Under the pieces are notes generated by a model. That model worked only from the letters and a program-made list of their open reading frames with translations. It had not been told where the DNA came from and did not search any database. Below are positions 38,645 to 47,754 of a stretch of DNA of 64,000 nucleotides, piece by piece. Origin of the DNA: Algoriphagus chordae (GTDB taxonomy: Bacteria; Bacteroidota; Bacteroidia; Cytophagales; Cyclobacteriaceae); contig NZ_QKZT01000010.1 in NCBI RefSeq assembly GCF_003254055.1, forward strand, positions 139,820 through 203,819. The letters are read 5' to 3'. A program made the position numbers and the translations under genes. Every line of letters begins with the position of its first letter. Positions within the stretch are counted from its first letter, which is position 1.

Positions 38645-39688
38645 CTATTTGAAAGAAAACTTGGTACAGCTCTTAAATTTCTCGTTGGGCTTAAGAAAAG
38701 TACCTGGTGAATTGGGCAGATTTGGGCCATTGGGAAAACGATGTGTTTCACAGCAAAAACCCCGGAATTTGCCATACGACAGGCCGTTTTCACGCTTTAA
38801 TGAATCGCAGGTATATTTCCCAGTATAGAATAACATGCCCAATTCATCAGTAGCCACCTCCAGTCCTATACCGGTTTCGGCACAGGCAAATTCAGCCACC
38901 TTTTCCATTTTGAAAGCAGGCTTGTCAAAGACATAATAATGCTCAAATCCATCTCCTATGGTCTGTTGCACATCTCCGATGATTTTACTTTTACTTAGGT
39001 TATCAGGTTGATTTTCTAGGTCAATCACCGATCCAGTCACAGCTCCAGTTTCATCCATGACCAGTCTTCTGCCTGATTCAATTCGGGCTGTATGCCCTAG
39101 AATATTGGAAGAAAAACCCGAGAGATTAAAATAGGTATGGTTAGTCACTGCAAAAGGAGTTTCAGAATCCGTAATGGCTTCATAGCTGATAGTGAGTTCA
39201 TTTTCCTCATTAAGTGAAAAGATCACCATTACCTCTACATTCCCAGGAAAACCCTCTTCCATGTCCTGACTTTGAAGTCTCATTTCTACGGCAGACAAGT
39301 TCGGCAGATCAAGAACATTAGCCTTCCAGACTTTCTTGTCGAAACCAATTTTTCCTCCATGGAGATTATTGTTTCCTGCATTGGCAGCGAGTTTATACTG
39401 CTTATCCTTTAGCTTGAATCTGGCATTTTTGATATGCGAGCAATATCTACCTACAGTACTTCCGAAGTAGGGGGAATTAGAAATATATTGATCTGAAAAA
39501 TAGCTAGATAAGCTATCGAATCCACAAGATACTTCAAGCATCTCTCCCGAGCGATTGGGCACTCGGATAGAAGTGATCGTAGCTCCATAATTCATTATTT
39601 TCACCTGCATCCCAGATGAATTACTCAAGGTGTAGATAGAAATGGATTCGTCCTCAAGCCTACCAAAATCATTTACAATAGGTTTCAT
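38645..39688 (-). CDS. Aldose 1-epimerase (mutarotase)
   Basis: The 347-residue GalM-type protein has YGATITSIRVPNRSGEMLEV, GRYCSHIKNARFKL, the catalytic-His region TNHTYFNLSGF and the catalytic-Glu region CCETHRFPNGPNLP. It interconverts sugar anomers. It sits inside the anhydrogalactose operon, 9 bp after the cycloisomerase. D-galactose from agar is the obvious substrate. There is no signal peptide. Confidence 0.93.
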   Translation of the reverse strand: MKPIVNDFGRLEDESISIYTLSNSSGMQVKIMNYGATITSIRVPNRSGEMLEVSCGFDSLSSYFSDQYISNSPYFGSTVGRYCSHIKNARFKLKDKQYKLAANAGNNNLHGGKIGFDKKVWKANVLDLPNLSAVEMRLQSQDMEEGFPGNVEVMVIFSLNEENELTISYEAITDSETPFAVTNHTYFNLSGFSSNILGHTARIESGRRLVMDETGAVTGSVIDLENQPDNLSKSKIIGDVQQTIGDGFEHYYVFDKPAFKMEKVAEFACAETGIGLEVATDELGMLFYTGKYTCDSLKRENGLSYGKFRGFCCETHRFPNGPNLPNSPGTFLKPNEKFKSCTKFSFK

Positions 39689-39697
39689 AGGCTATGC

Positions 39698-40792
39698 TTA
39701 AGAATTTAGAAAAGGACTCAATTTTTCCCAATCGAACACTACTCCAGTACCAGGAGTGTCAGGAGCAACTGCTCTGTAATTTTCGACCACTAGTGGCCGT
39801 TTCGTATATTCATCTATGGGGAAACTATGGACTTCCAACCAACCAGCATTGGGCTGTGCGGAAACCAAGCTAACGTGTAATTCCTGCATGCCATGTGAAC
39901 AGGCGGGTACATTGTACTTTGCAGCTAACTTAGCAGCTTTGAGCCAACCAGTGATTCCTCCGCAATTCGAGGCATCAGGCTGTATAAAAGAAAGTTTTGC
40001 CTGCTCCATCGCGTACTCATACTCATGGATGGTATGGAGATTTTCCCCCATGGCAAGCGGAAACCCAGTTCTATCTACAATTTCAGCATAACCTAGGTAA
40101 TCATCAGGAATAATAGGTTCTTCAAACCAAGTGATGTCATACTCTCTGAAGCCTTCAATAGCTTTGATAGCCTTCTCCACATCCATAGAGTAATTGGCAT
40201 CCACCATAAAAGTAACATCAGGGCCAATAAACTTCCTCACCGAGCAAATTCGATTCAAATCTTCCTGGAGGTTTGGACGGCCAATTTTGATTTTCACGGC
40301 ATTAAAGCCCCTTGCCAGGTAGCTTTCTATACTATGCAGCAGCTTTTCCAGCGGAAACTGAAGATCAATCCCTCCGCAGTAAGCTTTACAGGTATTGTCT
40401 ACCCCACCTGCCATTTTCCATAGGGGCTGGTTTGCTTTCTTGCATTTGATATCCCAAAGTGCAATATCAATGGTGGAAATAGCAAAGGATGCAATTCCCC
40501 CACGTCCCACATAATGGATATGCCACTCCATGAAATCGTAGATTCCGTCTATATCACTCCCATCTTTTCCCACCAGTACTCCGGCGAAGTCATATTCAAC
40601 CATTGCCTTAATGGCATGACCTCCTTTTCCTCCAGTATAAGTATATCCGGTACCCTCAGTGCCATCTTCCAGTGTAATGGTGGTAGTCACCAATTCAAAG
40701 TGGGTATGATCGCCATGCTTGGCATCATTTAAAACTTCCGGTAAAGGAACCTTGAAAAGCTTACAGTTTACTTCTTTAATTAAATTGCTCAT
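39698..40792 (-). CDS. Enolase-superfamily 3,6-anhydro-L-galactonate cycloisomerase candidate
   Basis: The 364-residue mandelate-racemase-type enzyme has KIKIG (strand-2 Lys), FMVDANYSM (Asp ligand), [10 protein letters not shown] (Glu ligand), [12 protein letters not shown] (Glu ligand) and [11 protein letters not shown] with [12 protein letters not shown] (Asp/His dyad). In Vibrio EJY3 the 3,6-anhydro-L-galactonate cycloisomerase is of this superfamily and acts right after the anhydrogalactose dehydrogenase. Here the aldehyde dehydrogenase gene overlaps by 4 bp and the GH117 gene is in the same operon, so the assignment is strong. A galactonate or fuconate dehydratase would be the alternative. 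Confidence 0.85.
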   Translation of the reverse strand: MSNLIKEVNCKLFKVPLPEVLNDAKHGDHTHFELVTTTITLEDGTEGTGYTYTGGKGGHAIKAMVEYDFAGVLVGKDGSDIDGIYDFMEWHIHYVGRGGIASFAISTIDIALWDIKCKKANQPLWKMAGGVDNTCKAYCGGIDLQFPLEKLLHSIESYLARGFNAVKIKIGRPNLQEDLNRICSVRKFIGPDVTFMVDANYSMDVEKAIKAIEGFREYDITWFEEPIIPDDYLGYAEIVDRTGFPLAMGENLHTIHEYEYAMEQAKLSFIQPDASNCGGITGWLKAAKLAAKYNVPACSHGMQELHVSLVSAQPNAGWLEVHSFPIDEYTKRPLVVENYRAVAPDTPGTGVVFDWEKLSPFLNS

Positions 40793-42246
40793 AATCTGTT
40801 GTAGTTGACGTAGAAAGTCTTTTTCTCCAAATACTGCTCAAAGCCGTATTTCCCATCTTCTCCTCCACTTCCGGATAATTTGTACCCGTTATGAAACCCC
40901 TGGTGCTGCTCACCGTGGCCTCGGTTTACGTAGATTTCTCCGTATTCCAACTCTTCGTTACAGCGCATGATCAGGTTCATGTCGTTGGTAAAAACCATGG
41001 CTGCCAAACCATATTCACAATCATTCGCGTATGTGATGGCTTCCTCGAAGGTTTTGAATTTCATGACCGGAAGAATCGGCCCAAATGACTCTTCATGCAT
41101 GATGGTCATGTCCTGAGTCACATTGGTCAGTACAGTTGGCTCGAACCAATAGCCCTTTTCAAATGCAGCACCAGCAGGTCGTTTTCCACCTGTGGCAATG
41201 GTAGCTCCTTCATCCAAACTGATTTGAACCAGTTTTTCCATGTGAGCCAGCTCAGCTTGATTAACCTTTGGACCCATATCCGTGTCTTCTAGCATGGGAT
41301 CACCAACTTTGATAGCCTTAGTTTTGGCGATGAATTTTTCCATAAACTCATCATAAATATCCTCCTGCACATACATGCGCTCGTTGCAGGTACACACCTG
41401 ACCACAGTTGTCAAATCGGGAATGAAGTGCGGAATCCACAGCAGCATCTATATCTGCATCTTTAAAGACAATAAAGGGAGCTTTACCACCTAATTCAAGT
41501 TGAACATGAGTCAGGTTCTTAGCTGCATTTCTGGCAATATCCTGACCTACAGGAGTTGAACCCGTCATTGTCACCATTTTGGTGATGGGACTCTCCACGA
41601 GTGCGGTCCCCATAGCCCGCCCTGGTCCAGTCAGAATATTGATAACTCCTTTCGGAATACCGACTTTGTTGGCAAGATTCCCAAGTTCCAGAGTAGCCAA
41701 AGGAGTTTCTGAAGTTGGCTTCATCACAATGGTATTCCCGGCGACTAAAGCAGGACCGAGTTTTCTTCCGGCCAAAGCCAGAGGAAAATTCCAGGCGGTA
41801 ATTGCAACTACTACACCTCTAGGGATTTTCTGAATCCAGATTTGTTCCCCAGGATTGTCGGACGGGATGATATCCCCTTCTATTCTTCTAGCACCTTCGC
41901 AGGCATATTCTATAAAAGATGCGGTCACAGCTACTTCCCCTTTGGCTACTTTGAGAAGTTTGCCTTGTTCCTTTACCAGCAATTCTGCCAGGTAATCAGC
42001 ATTTGTTCTGATTTCAGCAGCCAGCTTGTAAAGCAATTCTGCACGCTGGCGAGGGGGCATTTTTCCCCAGGATTTCTGAGCGGACTCAGCTGCTTCCAAA
42101 GCCTGAAGTCCCTCGTCCACAGTCCCATTTTGAACTTTGGCTACTACCTCTTCAGTACTAGGATTGATGATATCTATGGTCTCTCCTGATTCAGAAGTCA
42201 CCCACTCACCATTTATAAATAATTGATACTCTTTGATTGAAGACAT
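40789..42246 (-). CDS. Aldehyde dehydrogenase, probable 3,6-anhydro-L-galactose dehydrogenase
   Basis: The 485-residue AldA-like enzyme has NAD-binding and catalytic motifs [30 protein letters not shown] (general-base Glu), [14 protein letters not shown] (catalytic Cys) and [19 protein letters not shown]. It has no signal peptide. It overlaps the cycloisomerase start by 4 bp. In the known L-AHG pathway an NAD(P)-dependent aldehyde dehydrogenase makes 3,6-anhydro-L-galactonate before cycloisomerisation, and the gene order GH117...ALDH-cycloisomerase fits. A lactaldehyde dehydrogenase function is the default alternative. Confidence 0.88.
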   Translation of the reverse strand: MSSIKEYQLFINGEWVTSESGETIDIINPSTEEVVAKVQNGTVDEGLQALEAAESAQKSWGKMPPRQRAELLYKLAAEIRTNADYLAELLVKEQGKLLKVAKGEVAVTASFIEYACEGARRIEGDIIPSDNPGEQIWIQKIPRGVVVAITAWNFPLALAGRKLGPALVAGNTIVMKPTSETPLATLELGNLANKVGIPKGVINILTGPGRAMGTALVESPITKMVTMTGSTPVGQDIARNAAKNLTHVQLELGGKAPFIVFKDADIDAAVDSALHSRFDNCGQVCTCNERMYVQEDIYDEFMEKFIAKTKAIKVGDPMLEDTDMGPKVNQAELAHMEKLVQISLDEGATIATGGKRPAGAAFEKGYWFEPTVLTNVTQDMTIMHEESFGPILPVMKFKTFEEAITYANDCEYGLAAMVFTNDMNLIMRCNEELEYGEIYVNRGHGEQHQGFHNGYKLSGSGGEDGKYGFEQYLEKKTFYVNYNRL

Positions 42247-42273
42247 ATTTTCTATAGGTTATTTTGGGTAAAA

Positions 42274-43044
42274 CTATCTGCCCATCCAGCCGCCATCGAC
42301 CAGCATAGTAGTGCCGTTCATATAGGATGCAGCCTCAGAGCAGAGAAAAACTGTAGGTCCGGCAAAATCCTCCGGCTTCCCCCATTTTCCTGCTGGAATT
42401 CTGGATAAAATCGAAGCGGATCTTTCCGGATCGTTTCTCAAAGCCTCCGTATTATCTGTATTGATATAGCCTGGTGCAATCGCATTTACATTCACTCCTT
42501 TTCCGGCCCATTCATTGGCAAAAGCCATGGTCATCTGACCAATCGCGCCTTTGGAAGCTGCATAACCAGGAACTGTAATTCCTCCCTGGAAAGTCAATAG
42601 AGAAGCAGTAAACACAATTTTACCAGTTCCTCTTTTCACCATTTCCTTCCCAAATTCACGGGTTAGGATGAATTGAGAATTTTGGTTTACCTCTATCACT
42701 TTATCCCACATCTCATCGGGATGCTCCGCAGCAGGAGTTCTGAGAATTGTTCCTGCATTGTTGATCAAAATATCTATGACCGGAAAATCCGCCTTTACCT
42801 TCTCTATGAATTGATAGACAGCTTTCCTATCAGAGAAATCACAGGCATATCCCTTAAATTCTCTTCCAAGAGATCTTATTTCCTTTTCGACAGCGCTTCC
42901 ACTTTCTTCTAAAGTGGCACTGACTCCTATGATATTCGCACCGGCTTCTGCCAGACCGACTGCCATTGCTTTACCTATTCCTCGCTTGCATCCTGTGACC
43001 AAAGCAGTCTTCCCGTCTAATCTAAATGTGTCTAATACTCCCAT
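42274..43044 (-). CDS. Short-chain dehydrogenase (KduD/gluconate-5-dehydrogenase type)
   Basis: The 256-residue SDR has the NAD(P) motif TGCKRGIGKAMAVGLAEAGA, NNAGTILRTPAAEHPDEMWD, catalytic YAASKGAIGQM and PGYINTDNTEAL. It closely resembles 2-keto-3-deoxygluconate-type SDRs. Reported L-AHG pathways convert 2-keto-3-deoxy-L-galactonate through a 2,5-diketo intermediate to 2-keto-3-deoxygluconate with two dehydrogenases; this SDR and the adjacent Zn-dehydrogenase are the natural pair. It lies 25 bp from the latter and 27 bp before the aldehyde dehydrogenase. Confidence 0.87.
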   Translation of the reverse strand: MGVLDTFRLDGKTALVTGCKRGIGKAMAVGLAEAGANIIGVSATLEESGSAVEKEIRSLGREFKGYACDFSDRKAVYQFIEKVKADFPVIDILINNAGTILRTPAAEHPDEMWDKVIEVNQNSQFILTREFGKEMVKRGTGKIVFTASLLTFQGGITVPGYAASKGAIGQMTMAFANEWAGKGVNVNAIAPGYINTDNTEALRNDPERSASILSRIPAGKWGKPEDFAGPTVFLCSEAASYMNGTTMLVDGGWMGR

Positions 43045-43069
43045 TATTGCTGTTTTTTGTAGTAAAAAT

Positions 43070-44086
43070 TTAAAGTTGGCAATCCATCAAAACCTTCAAT
43101 CCCTCAGGATTCTTGTCTATGTTTTCGAAGACTTGTTGGATATTGCTAAGCGGTTGCACGTCTGTGATCATCTTTTCAAAAGGGAGCTCATTGGCTGTGA
43201 TCAGTGCAATGGCTTTTTCATAATCCTCCTTTTCATAAACTCTAGCACCTATCAGCTTTAATTCCTTCCAGAAAAACTTGAATAAATCCACCGGTTTTTT
43301 CTGCCCATGAATAGCCACCATCACAATACGACCACGGATTCCAGCCAATTCTGTCATCACATCTAAGGCCGGCTGAACTCCAGCCACCTCAAAGACCACA
43401 TCGGCAAGTCTCCCTTCTGTTTGCTCACGCACGTACTGCACTAGATCTATTTTGGTTGGGTTCACTGCCTTCAAGCCGAATTCACCAGCCATCTGTATGC
43501 GGGTTTCATTTACTTCGGAGATGATCACATTTGCTCCGGCTTCTTTGGCAACCATAGCTACCAAAAGCCCAATCGGACCGCCGCCAAGAACAACTGACGT
43601 TTCTCCTGCCACAAGACCAGACATGCGCACATCATGAACAGCCACTGAAAGAGGCTCGATCAAGGCTGCCAGCTTCAAATCCGTCTCTGGTCTTAGCTTG
43701 TGAAGTACGAAAGCCGGCACATTCCAATACTGCTGCATGGAGCCTGGGCTGTCGATTCCAATGAATTTCAAATTCTCACAGATGTGATTGAATCCTTTGT
43801 CGGAAGGTTTTACCAGGCGATCATCCAGTGGCCTAACCACCACTTTTTCTCCTTCAGTGAATCCTTCTACATCGGGACCTACCTCATCTATGACTCCCGA
43901 CATCTCATGACCTATAGTCTGAGGAATGCTTACCCGCTTATCCATCATGCCATGGTAGATGTGAACGTCAGTGCCGCAGACGCCAGAATAGGCTACTTTG
44001 ATGCGGACTTCTCCTGATTTTGGCGTGTCGATTTCCTTCTCAATCACAGTGAAGGATTGATTGCCATTGTAAACTGTTGCTTTCAA
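43070..44086 (-). CDS. Zn-dependent medium-chain dehydrogenase of the anhydrogalactose operon
   Basis: The 338-residue polyol/threonine-dehydrogenase-like enzyme has catalytic-zinc motifs SGVCGTDVHIYHG and TIGHEMSGVIDEVG and Rossmann SVVLGGGPIGLLVAM. The four-Cys structural zinc lobe is not obvious. The start appears to be TTG at 44086 because no ATG precedes the conserved KATVYNG. It lies 24 bp after GH117. Likely oxidises C5 of 2-keto-3-deoxy-L-galactonate, with the SDR reducing it back with inverted stereochemistry. The individual direction of each is inference. Confidence 0.87.
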   Translation of the reverse strand: MKATVYNGNQSFTVIEKEIDTPKSGEVRIKVAYSGVCGTDVHIYHGMMDKRVSIPQTIGHEMSGVIDEVGPDVEGFTEGEKVVVRPLDDRLVKPSDKGFNHICENLKFIGIDSPGSMQQYWNVPAFVLHKLRPETDLKLAALIEPLSVAVHDVRMSGLVAGETSVVLGGGPIGLLVAMVAKEAGANVIISEVNETRIQMAGEFGLKAVNPTKIDLVQYVREQTEGRLADVVFEVAGVQPALDVMTELAGIRGRIVMVAIHGQKKPVDLFKFFWKELKLIGARVYEKEDYEKAIALITANELPFEKMITDVQPLSNIQQVFENIDKNPEGLKVLMDCQL

Positions 44087-44110
44087 AATGTTTTTGGTTT
44101 TTAGGTTTGC

Positions 44111-45322
44111 TTATTCTCCTTTAGCCTTATGAGTGGTTTTTCTAGCTGAAGAGAACCTCATGATGCTTTGGTAATCATAGCTGTTATAAATGTGGGATAA
44201 TCCCCATCGAAGGATTTCCGTAGGTTCCTTTTCCGAATCGGCTGTACGGTTCAGCCCGATTGCATGTGGCGCTCCTTGGATGGAGGACATTATCTCAAAG
44301 TTGATCCCGTCGGGGGCCCATTGGATCGTATTTTTCTCTGGACCGTCAGTAGTAATCAAAGAGGCTATACCTCCATTGTAAGGCCAGACACAGATTTCGT
44401 GACCGCTATTACTGATTGGATTAAATTCTGATTTGATGTAGGGTCCCTTCGGATTGTCAGCGATAGCTACGCCATGTCTAATCTGACGTCCTCCAAATGT
44501 GATCTCCTCTCCCATCTGTTCTCCTTTATAGTAGAGATAGAATTTTCCATTGTAAGGAATGATACATGGATCGTGAACCTTGTGACTATCGAAATCCCCT
44601 TTTTTCTCCACAGCAAAGCGGTCTTGCTCCTCGCCTTTCCAAATGCCATTGTCGGCAGGACTGAGAATTGGTTCTTCACTTTTGGTCCAAGGACCATTTG
44701 GTGAATCCGCCCAGGCTAATCCGATTTGATTTTTGACCCGAACCGTGTAAGGGGATTTGACAGTTTGATAAGTCAGGTAATACTTATCCTCATGCTTCAT
44801 GATTTCCACCGTGAACACTGATCTATCATCGTAAGCACCCGGTTCACCGCGTCCCACAGCCATACCTTCCTCTTTCCAGGTCCAGCCATCCTCGGAAGTA
44901 GCATACCAGATATCACACCTGTCCCAAGGAAAGACTTTGTTTTTATCTATGTCTCCTGCAAAGCCATCTGTAGGTCCAACACTTTTACTATACCAGACAT
45001 AGTATTTGCCATTTTCAAAAATCATCGCACTTGGATCACGACGAACGACACCTTCTTCATAGGCAAGATCCCCTTTGAGAGGCTGAAGACCGGAAAATTC
45101 TATAAACCATTCATTACCGATATTCGGCCACTTTAATGCGCGCTTAGAAGCAGTACTTAGGTGATCAGCATTCGTGATACCTAGTTTGTCCAGTTGCTCT
45201 GGACTTATAGTGGCCTCTTGATCTGCAGAAATAGCATCTTTATTTCCATCTTGATTTGAAGGTGAGCAGGACTGCAATAATGCGATTCCTATGCAAGAGT
45301 AGCTTAACAAATTTTTAAACAT
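44111..45322 (-). CDS. GH117 alpha-1,3-(3,6-anhydro)-L-galactosidase (neoagarobiose hydrolase)
   Basis: The 403-residue lipoprotein has lipobox IALLQSC (Cys19). The GH117 N-terminal helix-turn-helix dimerisation part is [20 protein letters not shown]. Five-bladed propeller motifs follow: [72 protein letters not shown] and [14 protein letters not shown], the last holding a His that fits the unusual general acid of this family. It splits the non-reducing anhydro-L-galactose from neoagaro-oligosaccharides. It is first in the operon that catabolises the released sugar and is divergent from a SusR-like regulator. Confidence 0.95.
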   Translation of the reverse strand: MFKNLLSYSCIGIALLQSCSPSNQDGNKDAISADQEATISPEQLDKLGITNADHLSTASKRALKWPNIGNEWFIEFSGLQPLKGDLAYEEGVVRRDPSAMIFENGKYYVWYSKSVGPTDGFAGDIDKNKVFPWDRCDIWYATSEDGWTWKEEGMAVGRGEPGAYDDRSVFTVEIMKHEDKYYLTYQTVKSPYTVRVKNQIGLAWADSPNGPWTKSEEPILSPADNGIWKGEEQDRFAVEKKGDFDSHKVHDPCIIPYNGKFYLYYKGEQMGEEITFGGRQIRHGVAIADNPKGPYIKSEFNPISNSGHEICVWPYNGGIASLITTDGPEKNTIQWAPDGINFEIMSSIQGAPHAIGLNRTADSEKEPTEILRWGLSHIYNSYDYQSIMRFSSARKTTHKAKGE

Positions 45323-45722
45323 ATATAATATTCATTTTGGGTTATACTTATTAACAGACTTATATGTAAAGGGTACTAAATACTATAAAAAGACGAATCC
45401 ATAAGCTCAGAATATGAAAGCTAGCTCTGCAAAATTGTGAGTCTTAATTATTGAGAAAGAAATCAAAATCATCTCTTAAAGCTGCCTTTCTGCAAATCTT
45501 ACTTTTTGTGTTTCGCTTTGAACAAATATGCCATTAGAAAAGAATAATCCTCCAAAAACCACCTAGACAAAAACTGAACAAGGCGATAAAAAGTCTGAAA
45601 AAACAAAAATTTAATCTCGACGATCGATAAATTGTCCTTACAAAATTTATCGCACCATAATCGGTTTAGATTATTTTGTAAAAAACATCAATTACACCCA
45701 AAATTCGCCTAATAATACGAAA
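45323..45722. other. 400-bp divergent control region of the GH117 operon and regulator 2
   Basis: No coding frame. It carries the 45625-45652 inverted repeat and presumably both promoters. No TAnnTTTG match was found; one near-match, CAAATATG on the plus strand, lies about 200 bp before GH117. Confidence 0.55.
45625..45652. promoter_or_regulatory. Perfect 9-bp inverted repeat, candidate regulator site
   Basis: Arms CGATAAATT (45625-45633) and AATTTATCG (45644-45652) are exact reverse complements, separated by 10 bp, about two helical turns between arm centres. It lies 71 bp before the regulator gene and 303 bp before GH117. The spacing suits a dimeric activator such as the adjacent SusR-like protein. 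Confidence 0.45.
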
Positions 45723-47393
45723 ATGAGCTCCAATCATTTCGAAATTCCGCAGCTTTACTCCCAATGCATCAAATGCATTTTTACAAGATTTTGTCTGATT
45801 TGCTTCATACTTATAGGAGTAGGCATCTTGACATGCCAATCAACACTTGCACAGGACAACTATACAAGCCTAGAAAATGTACTACGAAAAAATGAACTGA
45901 AATACGTCAATACTGACAGCTCGATTTTAGTCCTGAAAACAAAAATCGAGCAATTTCGAGAAGAAAGAGACACCATAAATTTGATTAAATCTCTCAATGA
46001 ATTATCCAGTATTCATGCCCACTTATTAGATTATGGTAATTCATACGACGGCTATTGGGAGGCCTTGCTTTTGGCAGAGGAGATTAATAATGAAATGCTC
46101 AAAGCCAAAATTTATCAGGAGTTGGGCTGGCTCTATAGCTTTTATCATAGGGATGAGGAAGCATTAAAATATTTCAATTTGGGTTTATCTATTAATAAGG
46201 AGTTGTACGCACAAAAAACTATAGATGTATCCTATATAATAAGTGACTATTTCTCTTTGATTAATTTTTATAGAGTAAATGGAAATTATGAACAGGCAGC
46301 CCGATACGTGGACAGTTGCTTCCAACTAAAGGATCAAACCACCAATTCCCTACTGTATGTCACTGCCGAAGACGGGTATCTTGACGGCATGAACGGGAAT
46401 TACCAAAGCGCTCTAGCCAAATTAGATGAGGCCCTGGATTATTTCGAAAAAAACGACCGATCCTATCTCATCGTCATCCACACGCTTATAGGAAAGGTTT
46501 ACCTCAAAAAAGGAGACCTTGCAAAAGGTGCGGAGCATTTCAATGAATCTCTTCGTCTGTCGGAAGTATTTCAAAGTCATTCCAATTACAAGCTTATGTC
46601 TCATGAAGCATTGGCATCTTTATATTCTCAGACCCGCAATTTCCAGGATGCCTTTCAGCACTCACGGGAAGTAAACAGTATAAATGCGGAGATTTTTGGC
46701 CCGAATAGTAAGAATAACAAACACTTATTTGCAATCAACGATCAGTACAGGTTGCAAAAGGAAAAGGAAAAAGAGTTGATCAAGGAGCAGCACATAGCCA
46801 ATCTGGAGAATGAAGAACGCTTAAATGTTTTGAAACTATGGCTCTTGGGAGTTGTTTTATGCTCACTGGTAATCTATGGTTTGCTGTTGGTGAAGAATAT
46901 CCGAAGAAAGCATAAGTTGGAGAAAAAGGCTCTGGCAGAAAGGCGGGCGTTGGAACTTCAGAAAACTAATGAGATTCTGGAGTTGAAGAACAAGGAACTT
47001 ACCACCACCGCTTTACAACTGATAGAAAAAGATGAATTCATCGATAAACTAAAAAACAATCTGTCTGATGATAAGGGTCTGGTGGATGTGAACAGTTTGA
47101 AAAAGATGATCAAATCCGTCCAAGGCTCGCCTGGAAGTAACTGGAAGGAATTTGAAGCTCGCTTTACTGCCATCAATCAAAGCTTCTACGAAAACCTGCA
47201 AAAGAAATATCCAGAGCTTACACAGACAGACCTGAAAATTTGTGCCTTGGTAAAGCTTAATTTCAGCAGCAAGGAAATGGCTTCACTCCTGGGTATCTCC
47301 ATAGAAAGCGTACATACCTCTAGATATAGACTTCGAAAGAAATTCAATATAGACAGGAATGAAAATCTCGGTGAGTTTATTGCTAAATTCTAA
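45723..47393 (+). CDS. SusR-like TPR/transmembrane/helix-turn-helix regulator (copy 2)
   Basis: The 556-residue protein has a hydrophobic N-terminal segment (CFILIGVGILTCQSTLAQ), TPR repeats (YDGYWEALLLAEEINNEMLK, ALKYFNLGLSINKEL), a membrane helix near 371-389 (LWLLGVVLCSLVIYGLLLV) and a coiled coil rich in Lys/Glu. The C-terminal helix-turn-helix is KEMASLLGISIESVHTSRYR. It is a paralogue of 34786-36417 with the same layout. It lies between the divergent GH117 operon and susC2, with a terminator after it, so it is the most likely activator of the agar genes on both sides. Confidence 0.9.
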   Translation: MSSNHFEIPQLYSQCIKCIFTRFCLICFILIGVGILTCQSTLAQDNYTSLENVLRKNELKYVNTDSSILVLKTKIEQFREERDTINLIKSLNELSSIHAHLLDYGNSYDGYWEALLLAEEINNEMLKAKIYQELGWLYSFYHRDEEALKYFNLGLSINKELYAQKTIDVSYIISDYFSLINFYRVNGNYEQAARYVDSCFQLKDQTTNSLLYVTAEDGYLDGMNGNYQSALAKLDEALDYFEKNDRSYLIVIHTLIGKVYLKKGDLAKGAEHFNESLRLSEVFQSHSNYKLMSHEALASLYSQTRNFQDAFQHSREVNSINAEIFGPNSKNNKHLFAINDQYRLQKEKEKELIKEQHIANLENEERLNVLKLWLLGVVLCSLVIYGLLLVKNIRRKHKLEKKALAERRALELQKTNEILELKNKELTTTALQLIEKDEFIDKLKNNLSDDKGLVDVNSLKKMIKSVQGSPGSNWKEFEARFTAINQSFYENLQKKYPELTQTDLKICALVKLNFSSKEMASLLGISIESVHTSRYRLRKKFNIDRNENLGEFIAKF

Positions 47394-47468
47394 AAAGGGT
47401 GGCAGCTACTAGACAAAATAATTAGCTAAACCTACTCTAAATACACTTATGAAATCCATAAGTATTCC

Positions 47469-47498
47469 ACACCAAGCAAAATTGCTTGGTGTTTTTTT
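47469..47498 (+). terminator. Rho-independent terminator after regulator 2
   Basis: An 11-bp perfect stem (ACACCAAGCAA with TTGCTTGGTGT, 2-nt loop) is followed at once by a T-tract. It lies 76 bp after the regulator stop and separates it from the susC2 transcription unit. Confidence 0.9.
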
Positions 47499-47585
47499 GT
47501 GCCGTTTCAATTGTGCAAGCTTTTGCTTCAAATTGAGGTGAAAAAATATGCCCGTCAAGTGCTGTATAGTCAAAAATGGCTTCGC

Positions 47586-47622
47586 AATCGATATTTTAAT
47601 CGATTTGTCCAGTTTTAATCGA
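47586..47622 (+). repeat. Three AATCGA repeats upstream of susC2
   Basis: AATCGAT at 47586 and 47598 and AATCGAG at 47617; the last two lie in TTTTAATCGA direct repeats 19 bp apart. ATCGAT and TTGTCC also occur together at 45623-45637 in front of the regulator gene, so this may be the same regulator's site. Confidence 0.35.
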
Positions 47623-47754
47623 GTTTGAAAAATGGATTGTAAGGTTTAGGATCTCTACATTGACCGAGGTTTTAAGATCCAAAAAGTCATTTGTGAAAGC
47701 AAAGTCCGCTAGATCCTACTTCCAAAAACAAATAACCTAAACTCAAAAGACCGT

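Noticed and set aside
44806..44820. 15-bp match to the GTGAACAC element inside GH117
   Set aside because: It encodes conserved GH117 residues, and a chance 15-mer repeat is expected in 64 kb.
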